A stretch of DNA of 64,000 nucleotides, taken from contig OZ025245.1 of NCBI GenBank assembly GCA_964019155.1, forward strand, positions 16,080,491-16,144,490, in the 5' to 3' direction. This document shows, in pieces, positions 13,005 through 50,994 of this stretch. The DNA is from Osedax fenrisi (taxonomy: Eukaryota; Annelida; Polychaeta; Sabellida; Siboglinidae). The notes under the pieces were generated by a model. The model was not told the DNA's origin. It did no database searches and saw only the letters and a list, made by a program, of their open reading frames with translations. The position numbers were made by a program, and so were the translations under genes. Within the stretch, counting starts at the first letter, position 1, and every line of letters starts with the position of its first letter.

Positions 13005-13145
13005 TTGAGGTCTATACAATTTTTTATTTATTTATATTTTTTTAAAACTTAGTTTTCATCTTCAATAAGTTATGGGTAATTTTCTCGACAAGCAGAACAA
13101 ATTTATATTTACCCATGTAATTATACCTAAATTTGATAATTATTA
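13005..13145 (+). repeat. Dispersed repeat end, decayed copy 3
   Basis: gggtaattttctcgacaagcag, then catgtaattatacctaaatttgataatta is a diverged version of the 17.6-kb copy. Confidence 0.5.
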
Positions 13146-13824
13146 TATATATAGGTGTGAATATATTAATAATAGATGAAAGACCTACTTTCAATAGTAT
13201 TATATTTTTTTGTATTATATATATATAATATTTTGAAAAGTATATATTATAATCACCGCACTATTATCTTTAAAAAAGTTATCTAAATTTTTTGTTAAAA
13301 TTACATATATTAAAAATAATTATTGATATGTTAATTAAAAAGTCACAATTTAATTTATTTTAATCATAGAGTTTATATATATATATATTATTCTATGATT
13401 ATATTGTGATTCTATGATTGTATATGCAATTAATTTAATGTTATTATTAATAAATAAAATGTTATATATTATGATTAGTTGTTTTATCTTTGTATTCAGC
13501 CATTAGTTTTATGTTGGTTTCATTTATTGATCTGTATTCATCGGAAATTCCAATTTTGTTATATTTTGTATTTTTGAATATATATAAAGTATATTATTTG
13601 GCATTTCCATTTATGTTGACAATATTTTAAAATTCGATATAAATTATATAATTTTCAATAATATTTATGTATTTTAATATTTACAAATTAATTTATTAAA
13701 TTTAACTAATGCATATTTACAACCTATTTTTTTAATTTTGATAAATAAATTAATGGTAACAAATTATTAGAATGACATTTTTTAAATGTTATATATATAC
13801 AATATAATAATAATTTTATATTTA

Positions 13825-13860
<36 letters not shown>

Positions 13861-14914
13861 TCTATATAAAATACAGTTTATTTAATTGTATATATGTGTG
13901 TGTGTATTTTTAATATTTTTTTGAAATGTTTTTTTAATATATTTTGAAATATTTTTTGGAAATTTGTTTATATTTTTGAAATAGTTTAACATTTTTTGGA
14001 AAAATCTTTGAATAGTTTTTGAAATATTTGTAAAAAAAATGTAAAATTTTTTGATATATTTTTCCACTATTAATATTTATATTATTATAATATTTTCAAA
14101 TATAAAAAATATATTATTCTACATTATTGTATTATAGATACCATTTATTTAATGCTATATCATAGAAATGCAGAATCAGGCATAGCTATATTTAATAAAC
14201 AATCAAAAGCCTAGAAATGCCGCGTCAGTTACGGTATTAATATGTTAAAATATTTTTTATATTTTTAAAAATATATGTAGACACTTTTAAAAAAAATATA
14301 TTTTGTATTATTTTTAAATATTTGTTGTATAGCAAGTGAAAAATATAAATATTTATATAGTAAAAATTGGATTTAACTAAAAGTATGATATCTCAAGATT
14401 TCTGAAATTAATAAGAGAATGGGTACATTTATTATTAGTTTTATTAATTACATTTAGCTTATATAAAATAAGTAATAGATAGTATACGATAATAATTATA
14501 CCAAGACAACAACATTTTGAATAATATTAAATAACAAATTTAAAGTCATTTTCAATAATTCAAACCACTAAGTTATATTTGTAAGTCTTAATTTATATGA
14601 ATATGAAGAGATATGTATTATAAATATGTTCTGAAATTGTCATATAAACTTATTGAGTATACTCATGAAAATATAATGAATTTTATCTATAGATCAAAAG
14701 TTAATAGGTTAAAAGTTTCAAAATTAAGTTTAAAACAAAAGGGCAGTAATATCAGTTTTAACAAAAATTATAAATATTTTACTTTCATTATAATATTTAT
14801 TTGTATACGTGTATATTTTCAAAAATGAATATTTACGAAACTTACTCTTAATTTTATGAATCAAGACGTATATCATTTTAAAGATAATATATTAAATTTA
14901 CTGATTTTTTATAG

Positions 14915-15000
14915 TGTAATGAATCAATTATGAGAATTATGGTATATTCCGTAACAAATTTGTATGATAATAATACATCACTGTACAAAGATGATAGAGG
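14915..15000 (+). other. Possible exon-like open stretch, unidentified
   Basis: After tatag, CNESIMRIMVYSVTNLYDNN and TSLYKDDR, then g/gttaac. A lone cysteine followed by N.S.I recalls the Y..C(I/M)N....I region of M13_N, but its phase does not fit directly onto the exon at 16118. Weak. Confidence 0.2.
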
Positions 15001-15347
15001 TTAACTAGTAATATATATATATAATTGTATAACAGTATCAAATACTTTTTGAGATAAATAAAAACAGATATAAATGTTGCATTACTATTAGGATAACAAT
15101 ATCCTACAACTTCTAGATATGTAACACTAGGTTAATTATAGTGTATTATAATTTTTTATTAAATTATACTACTTCCAAAATTGTCTAATATATTATATTT
15201 ATCTATAATATTGATTAATCTATTTATTGTACAACAAAATGTCTTTAATATTTGTGAAAATATGATTTTTAATGATATTAAAGTATTAATACGAATTCAT
15301 ACGTATTAATATAATTATATCGATTTAAATATATGAATTATATTGAT

Positions 15348-15390
<43 letters not shown>

Positions 15391-15435
15391 TGTATACATA
15401 ATATAATATACGTCAACTTATAATATTTCGATAAT

Positions 15436-16102
<667 letters not shown>

Positions 16103-16117
16103 CAAATAGGATGTTAG

Positions 16118-40152
<24,035 letters not shown>

Positions 40153-40157
40153 ATAGC

Positions 40158-40163
40158 AATAAA
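40158..40163 (+). promoter_or_regulatory. Poly(A) signal of the M13 gene
   Basis: AATAAA six bases after the TGA of the last exon. In such AT-rich DNA the hexamer is common by chance, but its position fits a very short 3' UTR. Confidence 0.45.
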
Positions 40164-40319
40164 TTATAAACTATAATTTATACATTTAATATTTGTCTAT
40201 ATTTATAATTTATATATCTTATATTTCTACACTATATATTTATTAATATATGGTATTATACATATTTAAATACAATATTAAATAATACATTAGTATAATA
40301 CACATATAATAGCATATGC

Positions 40320-40320
<1 letters not shown>

Positions 40321-40392
<72 letters not shown>

Positions 40393-40436
40393 TATTATAA
40401 CTACATAATATCAAAGCCCTTTAAAGGGCTTTGATA
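40321..40436. repeat. (TA)n tract and 28-bp palindrome downstream of the M13 gene
   Basis: (TA)n with one phase change at 40321-40390, then the perfect palindrome tatcaaagcccttt/aaagggctttgata at 40409-40436. In RNA it would form a 14-bp stem within 300 bp after the M13 poly(A) signal. Confidence 0.88.
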
Positions 40437-41032
40437 ATACTGTTTATTTATATGATATACATCAGAAGTACGTACTTCTTCAATTACTTTTATATTAAAA
40501 ATATATGTAATTGGTAGTTCATACAAGATAAATAATATTCCAATATCATATTGAATATGCGTTTGTAGATAATCATTAGTAATACAACATATATATAATT
40601 AAACGTATAATAACAATTAATATATGTTAGTGAATAAATGTTTATACCTAATATGTTAAAGTTTAGATTGGAATTATAATATAACATATACTAATATTTT
40701 TCAAATAAATACTAAAATAAAGGAAGTAAATTAAATGAAGCCTTTTATTATTATTTCATATTTGAATAGCGTCATTTCATGTTTAGAATAAGTCATTAAA
40801 TTACAGATAATATTTAATTATTATTGCAAAACATAATTTATTTGCTTTGAAGTGATATATAATATATATTATTACAAGAGCATTGAGTGACTTGTGAGGT
40901 TTTTGTAAGGTGAATTTCGTATTAAAGAAAATTCTAGATACTTAAAAATGTGATGAATTTGTAATAGATGATAAACAATTATTAAATGATTATGTTTCAC
41001 AAAAAAATAACAAATCATAAATGTATGGGATA

Positions 41033-41035
<3 letters not shown>

Positions 41036-41065
<30 letters not shown>

Positions 41066-41893
41066 CCTGATTCTAGTTTAGATGAATATAATAACTTAAT
41101 TTATACTTTATTTAGTAACATTAAGAAAGAAATTATAATATGTGGAGATTTTAATGATGATATCTCTAAACTTAATAGTGATTTAGAAATAAATATGATG
41201 TCAATGGGAATGTATTCATTAATTAAGTGCCCTACTAGAATAACCTCTAAGAGTAATTCTATTTTAGATAACTTCTATACAAATTTTATTACTGACAGAT
41301 TATCTTCTGGTATAATTAATTACGAATTATCAGACCACTTACCTATATTTTTAAATATAAAACTAGAAAAACATATAGAAATCAATAATGGACAAGTTAT
41401 TTACAAAAGAACGTTAAATAAAAAAAACATTGAGAAGTTGATAAATGACTTATCATCTATAGACTGGAATTATTTATATAATTCAGACAATGTTGAATTT
41501 TGTTATGATAAATGTATAAATACATTCCTAAATAGTTATAATGGTTGCATACCATTGAAAAGTGTACACATAAAAAACAACAAAATAAAAATTTTCATAA
41601 CGAATAAAATTAAAAATGCAATAAATAAAAAAAATAAACTTTATAAAATATTTCTAAACAATAAAACAGATAGAAACTGGGAAATTTATAATTCAATTAA
41701 AAAACAACTAAAATACACAATAAAAAAAGAAAAAAATAAATATTTCTCAGAATTATTTAACAAATCTAACAACATAAATGATAAATGGAAACTTTTAAAT
41801 AAATTAACCCATAATAAATTTTGTTTAGATAAAATCAAAAATTTTGTTAATAAAAATAATGATGCTATAGATTCTACTAATGTTGGGAATTAA
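41036..41893 (+). pseudogene. CR1/L2-like endonuclease fragment
   Basis: About 286 codons after the TA tract: PDSSLDEYNNLIYTLF, IIICGDFNDDISK, CPTRITSKSNSILDNF, ELSDHLPIFLNIK, followed by a Lys/Asn-rich linker. These are the C-terminal half of the apurinic-type endonuclease and the spacer to the reverse transcriptase. The N-terminal endonuclease motifs are missing because of the truncation. Confidence 0.82.
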
Positions 41894-42094
41894 TTTAATA
41901 TTCACTTTGCCAGTATGGGTAAACATATTAATAATAGTTTTGAAAACTTGTATATTGAAAATAATTGAATAAATAGTAATATAAATTCAATATATATTAA
42001 TGAGACTTCAGAACTAGAAATCATTACTATCATTAATAAAATAGACTCTAAATGCTCAAAAGATCATGATGGCATTGATTTTAAATTAATAAAA

Positions 42095-42907
42095 TTGGTC
42101 ATATACCCTATATTAAAACCATTACTTCATATATTTAATTTAATATTAAACAAATCCATATATCCATCGAATATGAAAAAATCAGTAATTATACCTATTC
42201 ACAAGAATAACAATAAAAATAATATAGAAAACTACAGACCTATAAGTATAATACCGCAATTCTCAAAAATTATTGAAAAAATAATTAAAAAGAGAATAGA
42301 TAATTTTATAGAAAAAAATAATATCATATCTTCAAATCAATATGGCTTCAAAAAAAAATCAAGCACATTACATGCAATATATGCCTTAACAAATAATATA
42401 ACTAATTCCATTGATAAGCATGATAAAATAGCTGCAGTATTTGTTGACATTAAAAAGGCTTTTGATACAATTGACCATAAAATACTATTCATTAAATTAT
42501 ATAAATACGGAATAAGAGGGCAAACCCTTAATTTAATTAAATCATATTTATATAACAGAAAACAATCTGTCAGATATAATGATAAAGTATCACCTCTAAT
42601 TACTGTATATGATGTGGGGTTACCCCAAGGATCTATACTAGGGCCACTACTATTCTTTTTATATATTAATGACATATCAAATTTATTTATTAACTCTATT
42701 GATACAAAATTGATATTATATGCTGATGACACTTCTATTACAATAAATAATGCAAATAATAGTAAAATAAATGAAAACTTAAAAATATTATCAAACTGGT
42801 TCATTAACAATAAATTACAACTAAATATTAGTAAAACAAAAGTAATGTACTTCTACAGCAATACAAGTATTACCAACAAAAATGATATAATAACTCTAAA
42901 TAACTAA
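42095..42907 (+). pseudogene. CR1/L2-like reverse transcriptase core
   Basis: 270 residues with all catalytic boxes: IENYRPISIIPQFSKIIEK, NQYGFKKKSSTLHA, AAVFVDIKKAFDTIDHKI, YDVGLPQGSILGPLLFFLYI, LILYADDTSI, NKLQLNISKTKVM. It follows the endonuclease in the same frame after two stops and continues past a third stop into 43013-43285. Confidence 0.85.
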
Positions 42908-43012
42908 ACCATTCACTGTGTAAATCAATATAAATTCCTAGGGCTTTACATTGTTAATAAATTAAATTATAAAAAACATATCATTGAGTTAAAAATAAAA
43001 TTAGCTAAAATA

Positions 43013-43546
43013 TTGTATTTATTTAAAAAAATTTCATTTTTAATTGATACTAAAACCCTATTATTATTATATAATGCACTAATAGTTCCAAACTATATGT
43101 ATTGTCTGATAATATGGGGAATTAATTATAAGAGTAATATAAATAAATTATTTATACAACAACAAAAAATAATTAGATTAATTAATAAAACACCTAATCG
43201 TATACACAATACTTATAAATTACATAATACTGATTTGTTATTTAAAAAAATGTTAATTTTAAATATATATGATTTAATTAATTAAATATCTCTTAATTTT
43301 ATGCATAATGTATTTAATAAAAAATTACCAATCAACATAACAAATAAATTTGAATATAAAATAAATAACTACAATATAAGAAATAAATGCAATTATAGAA
43401 TACCTAAATATAAAACAAATAATAAACTTCATACAATAAATGTATATGGTATTAAACTTTTGAATGAATTAAATAATACATGTAAAAACTTAAAATACAA
43501 TGCATTTAAAAAATATATAAAACTTGAATATTTAAATAAATATTAA
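43013..43546 (+). pseudogene. CR1/L2-like LINE C-terminal region
   Basis: Same frame as the reverse transcriptase. ALIVPNYMYCLIIWG matches the conserved Y....(W/L)G segment downstream of the thumb in CR1/L2/Jockey elements. One TAA near 43283 divides it, and the frame ends at 43546 shortly before the 3' UTR. Confidence 0.75.
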
Positions 43547-44589
43547 TCTCATAATTAACACTCGTTAATATAATTGTAATATATATATAACAGTTGATAT
43601 ATGTTATATATATTTACTAATTGTTGTTGTATATATAATTTTAAATTAGTTCATTAAATTACCTCATTTCTTTCTTTTATGTTTTACTATTCTTAATTTT
43701 ATCGTTGTCATATTATTGTATTATTTTATTATTGGAGGGTACCCTCGTCGTGAGTATAGATTACAAGATAATCTCTGGTACTCTCCTTTGAGCAGAAATT
43801 GTATATACTGCATTATATTGTATTTCTACTCAATAAACCATATTCAATTCAATTCAATTCAATTCAATATATATATATATACTCATGTTATATAGAATAC
43901 AATTTGGAAAAAAATCATAAGTAGTTAAGTAGTCTATGATATCTACTATAATACCTATAGTACACAATATAATGTAAACAGTATATTATATATGATGTAT
44001 AATATAAACAATATATATATAGTATATAATAATGTATACATCAATATTAAATAGTAATATGTATTTTAAAATTTCTGAAAATTTTCTAAAAGTTTTTCAA
44101 AGTAAAATAAAAAAAGACATGATCTGATCTGATTTGAAAAAAAGTAATTACATATTTATAATCAGTGCAAAAAACTAGCCTAGAAATATGTATTAAACAT
44201 AATCTCAAAAATAATGTTAACCATTTTAATCGATCAACGAATGAATATATATACTAATTAATAATATATGTATGTAAGAAATATTTTATTTTAAATAAAT
44301 ATTAAACTATATAACATTTCCTATGTACGCTAATTCTATTGTAAACATTATCAACATCAACTGACAACAACAGTGTTCATATTTAGCATAAATTAATAAA
44401 GGTCGAGTATTGTTTAAATTCTAAATTGTAATCCTTGATGAGTCACTTGTCGATTACTTACTATAATAATATATATTTCAATCTAAATTATATTTGTATT
44501 TATAAATTTATAAATGACATATAATATATAATTTCAACATATATAATTAAATTTAATATATAATTATTGGGTATACCTATAATTATAGT

Positions 44590-44895
44590 ATACCTATAAC
44601 TATAGTTCAACAGGTTAATGTGTCATATACATACGAAGTAGGACAGTATTCAATCTATGCATGTACCATCAACATTGATTTAAAATACTAATTAGAAATA
44701 ATATAATTATGTATTTTTGGTATATATCATTAAAATCTTAACTAGCTAAAGGTATCTAAGGGGTATTATAACCCTTTAGTTATAAATAAAAATTCCATAA
44801 CATTTCATAGATGAGATTCATGGACTCCGATAAAATAGAATCTTAATTACAATTCTAAAATAGAATAATAAATAACAATATATTGATGAACTTTA
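44590..44895 (+). mobile_element. tRNA-derived SINE, very decayed copy D
   Basis: Collinear weak matches to copy A: tagttcaacaggttaatgtgtc, gaagtaggacagtattcaat, agttataaataaaaattcca and ttcatggactccgataaaa. No intact promoter boxes remain. Confidence 0.55.
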
Positions 44896-45289
44896 ACATT
44901 TATATTAAAAAATAAGATAATCTATAGATTATGGTATAACATAAAATAATTAGTAACATACAGGTGCGCAGGAACATAGGGCATCGTGGGTATCATATCC
45001 CCCCCCCCATTTATAAATAAGGGGTTCCGGATATCTTTGGATCCCCCCTGTTCTGGCGATAATTTAAAAAATAATTAAATAATTTTTAATAATTTGTAAT
45101 AATTTAGATAAAATATAATGTTAAAGGGGTTTCACACCAACTCGAATGCAATTATTAACGCTAATAATTATAGTTTTATTTAATATTAACTATACCTTTA
45201 CATGCATTTTTGAACGTATATTATTTATTTATTTAATACATTTTATTTAATTTTAATTATATCATAATATATTAATAATAATAATATTT

Positions 45290-45590
45290 ATTTATTGAAA
45301 TCACAAATATATATATATATATTGAATACAATACAAATAATGGATACAAATGGACCCCTCAAAAAGTCATAGATGTATACATGTTATAAATAACTGTGAG
45401 GAACCCCGGACCATACAATACAAATAGTAACATTTTGTTCTTATGTTTTGATTTATCGTTTATAAAGTTCTTGATAAACACAAGAGAAAAACAAGAACTG
45501 CCTGTAGTCGTACCTGGGATCTCTGGCTTACTAGCTTTTGGTTGTCCCACTGAGCCATGGACCCAGACTATTAAGTTACAATATTTATAT
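45290..45590 (-). mobile_element. Second tRNA-like SINE family, one copy
   Basis: The - strand starts gtctgggtccatggctcagtggg (A-box-like) with ggtacgac (B-box-like) about 45 bases on. It ends near attgtattcaat, resembling 10095-10125. The body is richer in G+C than its surroundings. Less certain than the first family because the B box is weak and only a tail-like second match is seen. Confidence 0.5.
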
Positions 45591-45914
45591 TGAACTATAT
45601 GTATTATATAATATAATATATTTGTCATAATTTTAATAATATAAATAAATAAATAATATTAAATAATAATAAATCATATCATAATTAATATAAATTAAAA
45701 CATTTTAAAATATTTAATTAGGTTTATTATTATTATTGTTCGTAACTAATTTTTCTAATTTAAAATTATTACGTATACAGATTACGATTGAGAAATGATA
45801 ACATATTTACATGAAGAATAATTACACGCCACATGTATTATATAGGTTATTATACATCATTATATATAACGTCTTTTATTGCTATTGATAGGCGATATAG
45901 TACATATTATTATT

Positions 45915-45917
<3 letters not shown>

Positions 45918-45985
<68 letters not shown>
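45918..45985. repeat. (TA)n microsatellite, 68 bp
   Basis: Longest near-pure (TA)n tract in the right half of the window, followed by tgtgtatgtatgtg. No transposon end is seen touching it. Confidence 0.95.
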
Positions 45986-45989
<4 letters not shown>

Positions 45990-46199
45990 ATGTATGTGTA
46001 TTAGTTAACTAGTATACAGTATTTATATATATTTTAATCATATACATAAATAATATAATATTATCACATGCTGTTTTTCTATTATTTTTCTATAAATGTT
46101 ATATAGTTTATTTGTAATAGTATACTGGCCATTTATGATATACACTTATATTGATTTATAATAATACATAATAATATAATAGTTTATTATGACTTCAAA

Positions 46200-47950
46200 A
46201 ACACATGGTGGTTATAGGTGTCATTAGATAATAAAAAGTAAATAAAAATAAATAAAACGAATAACAAAATAGCATGAATTAAAATGATTTAAATTGGACA
46301 TACAGTTTACGTGTAAACAATGAAAGTGATGTTACACAACGAATATCATATGGAAGTGAATTCCTGCTTTTCGGAGCAATAACCTATAAAGCTGATTCAG
46401 AGTATACCAAAGATGATGAACTTTGCACCAATTTAATGTGGTTGCACTTCCGACTAGATCAGTTGGAACTATGAATAATATTAGGTTAAGCTAGATATTC
46501 AGGATATCCAAGGTGTATAGCTTTATGCGTAATACACAATAGCCAATGTTTATAAATATTTATATAATTAATACAGACTACAGATCACAATAGTGATCGC
46601 ATTAAAGCTGATATAGACACTATTAAGGCAGTGTTTAGTTTATTTAATACTCGTATAGCACGATGTTGAATATTCTCAAATTTATACATTAGATTAACAG
46701 GTGAATTACATAATAATGAAGAGTAATAGATAATTCTACTGAATACTATCGAGTGGATTAAATATTTAGTCATGGCATGTGTAAACATAAGGAGGAGACA
46801 ACGATAAGTTAATATTCACCGAATATGTTCTAGAAGAAACAAAATAAATGAACCGACTGTAGACTTAATAGTGTATACTGATTTCATTAAGTCTAATGGA
46901 AAGAATATTGTGATCAAGAGTATCAAAAGTACTAGATATATGTACTATAGCACGAGATAGCATGAGACTTTATCAAGAGATATAATATTATCATTAATTA
47001 TCAAAGTAAGGGCAGTTTCGGTACTACGATGAAGAGGATACGCACTTTGATATTTAATTTCGAAGTAATGTAATGAATAAGTTGAGTGGACATAAATCGC
47101 TCTAAGGTCTTAGATATGGAATATTGGACGATAACTTTTTAAATTAGATTGATCTAGAGTAGTTTTTACTAAATGAATATTTCATTACGTGTGAAACAAT
47201 AGATGATATAAGAGATCTGTGAATGGTTTCATTGCTAAGTCCAATAAAAAATGGTGATAATAAACGAAGTAGATTGAGTGGAATATGATCAAATGGAGAA
47301 TTGATTTTCAAGTATTTCATCAGAGAGAGTACAATGTTATGTGTGTAAAGCGAAACATATAACCACTATTTCTGAGTGGATGTTAAATTGATATTGAGTA
47401 GTGCCGAGTTGATGTTTGATAGTACATTGATAATAATAGACATATTTATTTGCAGAAATGTGCAAATGAAGAACAAATAACTGAATCAGGTTGGTCAGGA
47501 AGATGCTACTATTTTATCTACTAATGAAATGTATAATTTATAAGCTTGCTTAGAAGATATAAAATAAATATAGAGAATATCAGTGAAATATGCCGATTTG
47601 GCAAAGAGAATGCATTCATGTTAAACAATCGACAAACTTTAAATGCAATAAGATCAGGGTCAAGTTTGGACAATTCTTATTTACGTTGTAGTCTACGAAA
47701 TAATTTCCTAAGGTTAACAAGCTCAATATAAAACAAGGGATACTTAGAATAAGTGTGGTTAATAATAGTAATGGAGTGCACAAATAGCAAGTGAACGAAA
47801 TAATGCCAAATTAAAAGAATAACAAAATGTAGAAATATCAGAAGATATACTATTTATAAGTTGACCAAATACAGAATTTATAAACATTGGTTTAAATATA
47901 GGAGATTTTCCGAAATGATCTATAAGGTTAATTAATTTGTGTCACCGGCA
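46200..47950 (-). mobile_element. Decayed CR1/L2-like LINE
   Basis: On the - strand: FRRLQRK and LDPDLIAFKVCR (pre-RT), STFDTLDHNILSIRLNEI (motif A, about 46900), then H.MTKYLIHSIVFSRIIYYSS, KFENIQHRAIRVLNKL (C-terminal region, 46640-46800). Multiple stops and shifts. The + strand 61-codon frame at 47546 is the shadow of its pre-RT part. Confidence 0.75.
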
Positions 47951-48036
47951 AGTTCAACTTGAATAAAAGTGAAAGGTACTCAGATATTAGAAAACTTTAA
48001 GTAGGATATGAAATTAAATTAGATTCTGCTAAATAT

Positions 48037-48332
48037 TATTATTTTTTAATTGGTGGAGTTCTTCCATCCTATCCAAGAACTTAGATGTTAGTTTTCAAAA
48101 GAACTTAATTTTAACTTATAACCATATATGGCTCTAATGTCCCTTCGAAACCTCTCTAATGTTAAATCATCTATGGTTTTAAACATATCTGATCATTTAT
48201 GTATACACGATTATATAAGATCACTTCTAAATATTATTTTAAGACCTATTTTAATGATCCGGAGTAGGTTTGAACCTGCATCTTACTGATTGTGTGTCTG
48301 CTGCCTTAACCAACTGAGCCACACAGACAGCT
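48037..48332 (-). mobile_element. tRNA-derived SINE, copy C
   Basis: Head (ctgtctgtgtggctcagttgg on the - strand), diverged B box and complete body with a small insertion near 48090-48110. The 3' end abuts the decayed LINE at 46.2-47.95 kb. Confidence 0.82.
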
Positions 48333-48502
48333 TAAATATATATATATACCACACATTACTTATATAATTAAAATATTTCCAAATATTCACTAACATGTTT
48401 ATGCTGATGATAATCAACTTTTTATCTGTTATACTATATATTCTCATAATTCAATTAACTTTGAATTAAAAGAGCGTACAAACTTTAACAGGGTATATCT
48501 AT

Positions 48503-49850
48503 TAGTGTTGGAAATTTTCAGATTTTCACTCATTCGAAGGTTTCGAATAGTACATAAATACACTTCGAAGGTTTCAAATAGTATTATTTTTATTAAATTA
48601 AGTATTCGGAGGTTTCGAATAGTAAATAAATACACTTCGAAGTTTTAAATAGTATTATTTGTGTTAAATTAAGTATACAAAGTTTTCTAATAGGTAAATT
48701 ATTCATTTCCTATGTATAAAATAGTAAATAAATACACTTTTAAGGTTTTAAATAGTATTATTTTTATTAAATTAAGTATTCGAAGTTTTCAAATAGTTAA
48801 ATTATTCATTTCTAAGGTGTAAAATAGTAAATAAATACATTGCGAAGGTTTAAAATAGTATTATTTGTATTAAATTAAGTATTCGAAGTTTTCAAATAGT
48901 TAAATTATTCATTTCTAAGGTGTAAAATAGTAAATAAATACACTTTGAAGGTTTCAAATAGTAAATATATTTAATTAAAAATAATAATAATTATTTATTT
49001 TGACAAATATATATAATAATAGAATGTAATATAATTAAAAAGGGTTATTAATTTTGATTAATTATCACCGAATATCAATAAGTCTAATTTATGAACGTTT
49101 TTTTGTTAAAATATTTGGAGACATAGAAAATATTCTTCCTGCAGGAACATATTATGACTGCCCATTTAAATATTTTTGCAATATTGGAAATAATTGGAAA
49201 TTCCTTATCGTGGTCAGACCACCACATTAATGGACACTCATTCCGGTCAATTCTGGGTTTATACAGATATAATTTCAGTTCATATATTTCATTATAAAAT
49301 AGAGATAAGTTTCTATTATTTTAAATAAAATATTGAATTAGGTTATGATATTTATCGATTAGTTAAATTAGTTAAATAAAATTATTTAAAGTTATTTAAA
49401 TTATATTAACTAAATAATCTATTAATGATAATAAAGATGTTTCTATTATTTTAAATTATAATTATTTATAATAATAAAGATACGTTTCCATTATTTTAAA
49501 TAAAATAATAAATTATATGATAGTTAAAAAGGTTAAAACGGAAGTAAATAGTATTACATTATTTGTTTATTGTTTAAAATATATGCATACCTTATACCGT
49601 TTTTTTTTAATAGTTATATTTTGATATTCGAATTTTTCGAATAATTAGATTTAGGTGTTCGATATTTTCGAATAATTAGATTTAGTTATTCGATATTTTC
49701 GAATAATTAGATTTAGGTATTCGACATTTTCGAATAATTAGATTTAGATATTCGACATTTTCAAATATCTGTCAAATTCGAAAATTTACTATTTGAAAGA
49801 ATCGAATATTCGAATATTCGATTCGATATTCGAAAACGTTTCCAACACTT
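48503..49850 (+). mobile_element. Second hAT-like element made of TTCGAA repeats, 8-bp target duplication
   Basis: Ends TAGTGTTGGAAA... and ...TTTCCAACACTT (complement AAGTGTTGGAAA) are flanked by exact 8-bp repeats atatctat (48495-48502 and 49851-49858). The left third holds 4-5 tandem units of about 115 bp (ttcgaaggttt(c)(a/g)aatagta...); the right end holds about five units of about 36 bp (tattcgatattttcgaataattag). No transposase-like frame is present in the ordinary AT-rich middle. It is non-autonomous. Confidence 0.82.
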
Positions 49851-49858
49851 ATATCTAT

Positions 49859-50953
49859 ATAATAATACTCTATAATCTACAACAAAAGTAATCAAATACA
49901 TATGTATTTCTGATTCTTCTTTTCCGAAATGTAGAAATCCTACTCTAAACAATTATATTTATCTCCCATTATACCAAAAGCCTTTTGTCGTAGGTTATCA
50001 TTTAATAACCACATATCACCCATTCCCAAATCATCCAACTTTCATCTATTCATATTTAAAACAATATATCACTTCCCAGAAATATTATTAAGTTATTAAG
50101 TAATTCTATACACCTACAACGATTGGACTATTATTATTATCTAATATAACTATTTGATACTAAATATACTAATTCACTAACGTGTATTATCAGTGATTAA
50201 ATAATAATTAACCTATAGGAGCTCCTAAATCATCGCTTGTTCTACATCGTTAAAAATTATCACAAATCATATCGTATTTAAATACCCTTCGTATTATAAT
50301 AAAGCTTAATTACCTTTTCATACTCTATATATATATATAGATTACCACTACCTGTCATAATTCATATAAGTGTAAAAAAGAATTATATATACATAATTCA
50401 TAATATATATATATATATATATATATGCCTAACAGGAGATATTTTATTATATTTACCAATACTTGTTTATTATATATATATTATTCAAACTGTTTTTTTT
50501 TAAATAAATTTATTTCATTTCAACTATATATCTGATAATATCCCCTAACTATATCTCTCAACGATATATCGCATTACTTCTATTTGATACTAAAATGTCA
50601 CTCTTTTTATCCCGAAACTTTATCAAAACATCGACAAATGCTAGAGATTTTATAAATTCCGGTATACATTTTAACAATTTCCTTTCATCTATAATCTTAT
50701 ATTTTAGCTCCCATAAGTTGTTCATAAAATATACTTATAATTTTCCTGAAATCTATAAATAAACCAACTTATTATATTTGTATTCGCTATTTTTATATCA
50801 TTTATATTAATATTATTGTGACCTGCTTTATTATCAAAAATAGTTTCCTTATATCAGCAATTTATTCAGATTATATGCATTCAGAGTCTAATTTCCTCCA
50901 CTCCTTAAAATAATAAGTTACCTTAATTACATCATATTACTAATAAAGTAAAT

Positions 50954-50994
<41 letters not shown>

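Larger units (their letters stand above)
10034..15430. other. AT desert between TIR element and M13 exons
   Basis: Contains (TA)n tracts, repeat fragments at 11.4, 13.0 and 14.16 kb, and a run of ttttgaaatatttttt words at 13900-14050 that yields a spurious 61-codon Lys/Phe/Ile frame. The frame at 14613-14828 is also AT-driven. No N-terminal M13 exon is convincing here. Confidence 0.55.
41036..43881 (+). mobile_element. CR1/L2-like LINE bounded by (TA)n, 5'-truncated
   Basis: Starts in (TA)n at 41038-41066 inside the endonuclease domain and ends with AATAAA (43832), a (ATTCA)n tail and a further (TA)n at 43867-43881. Endonuclease (ICGDFND, SDHLPIF) and reverse transcriptase (NYRPISI, GF..KSST, FVDIKKAFDTIDH, GLPQGSILGPLLF, YADDTSI, then the KFLGL region) are all in one frame over about 2.5 kb. 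Only stops at about 41891, 41966, 42905 and 43283 interrupt it. The PQGSILGPLLF and 3' pentamer tail point to the CR1/L2/Jockey side rather than RTE. Confidence 0.85.

Noticed and set aside
13882..14067. 61-codon Lys/Phe/Ile frame on the - strand
   Set aside because: Made of repeated ttttgaaatatttttt words; no domain, no conservation clue.
41891..43285. Alternative genetic code (stops read through in the CR1/L2-like frame)
   Set aside because: TAA, TGA and TAG all appear as decay; the M13 and R2-type frames end normally at TGA and TAA.
48503..49850. CRISPR-like array (regular repeats)
   Set aside because: Eukaryotic context, units of about 115 and 36 bp without unique spacers, and transposon TIRs with 8-bp duplication.
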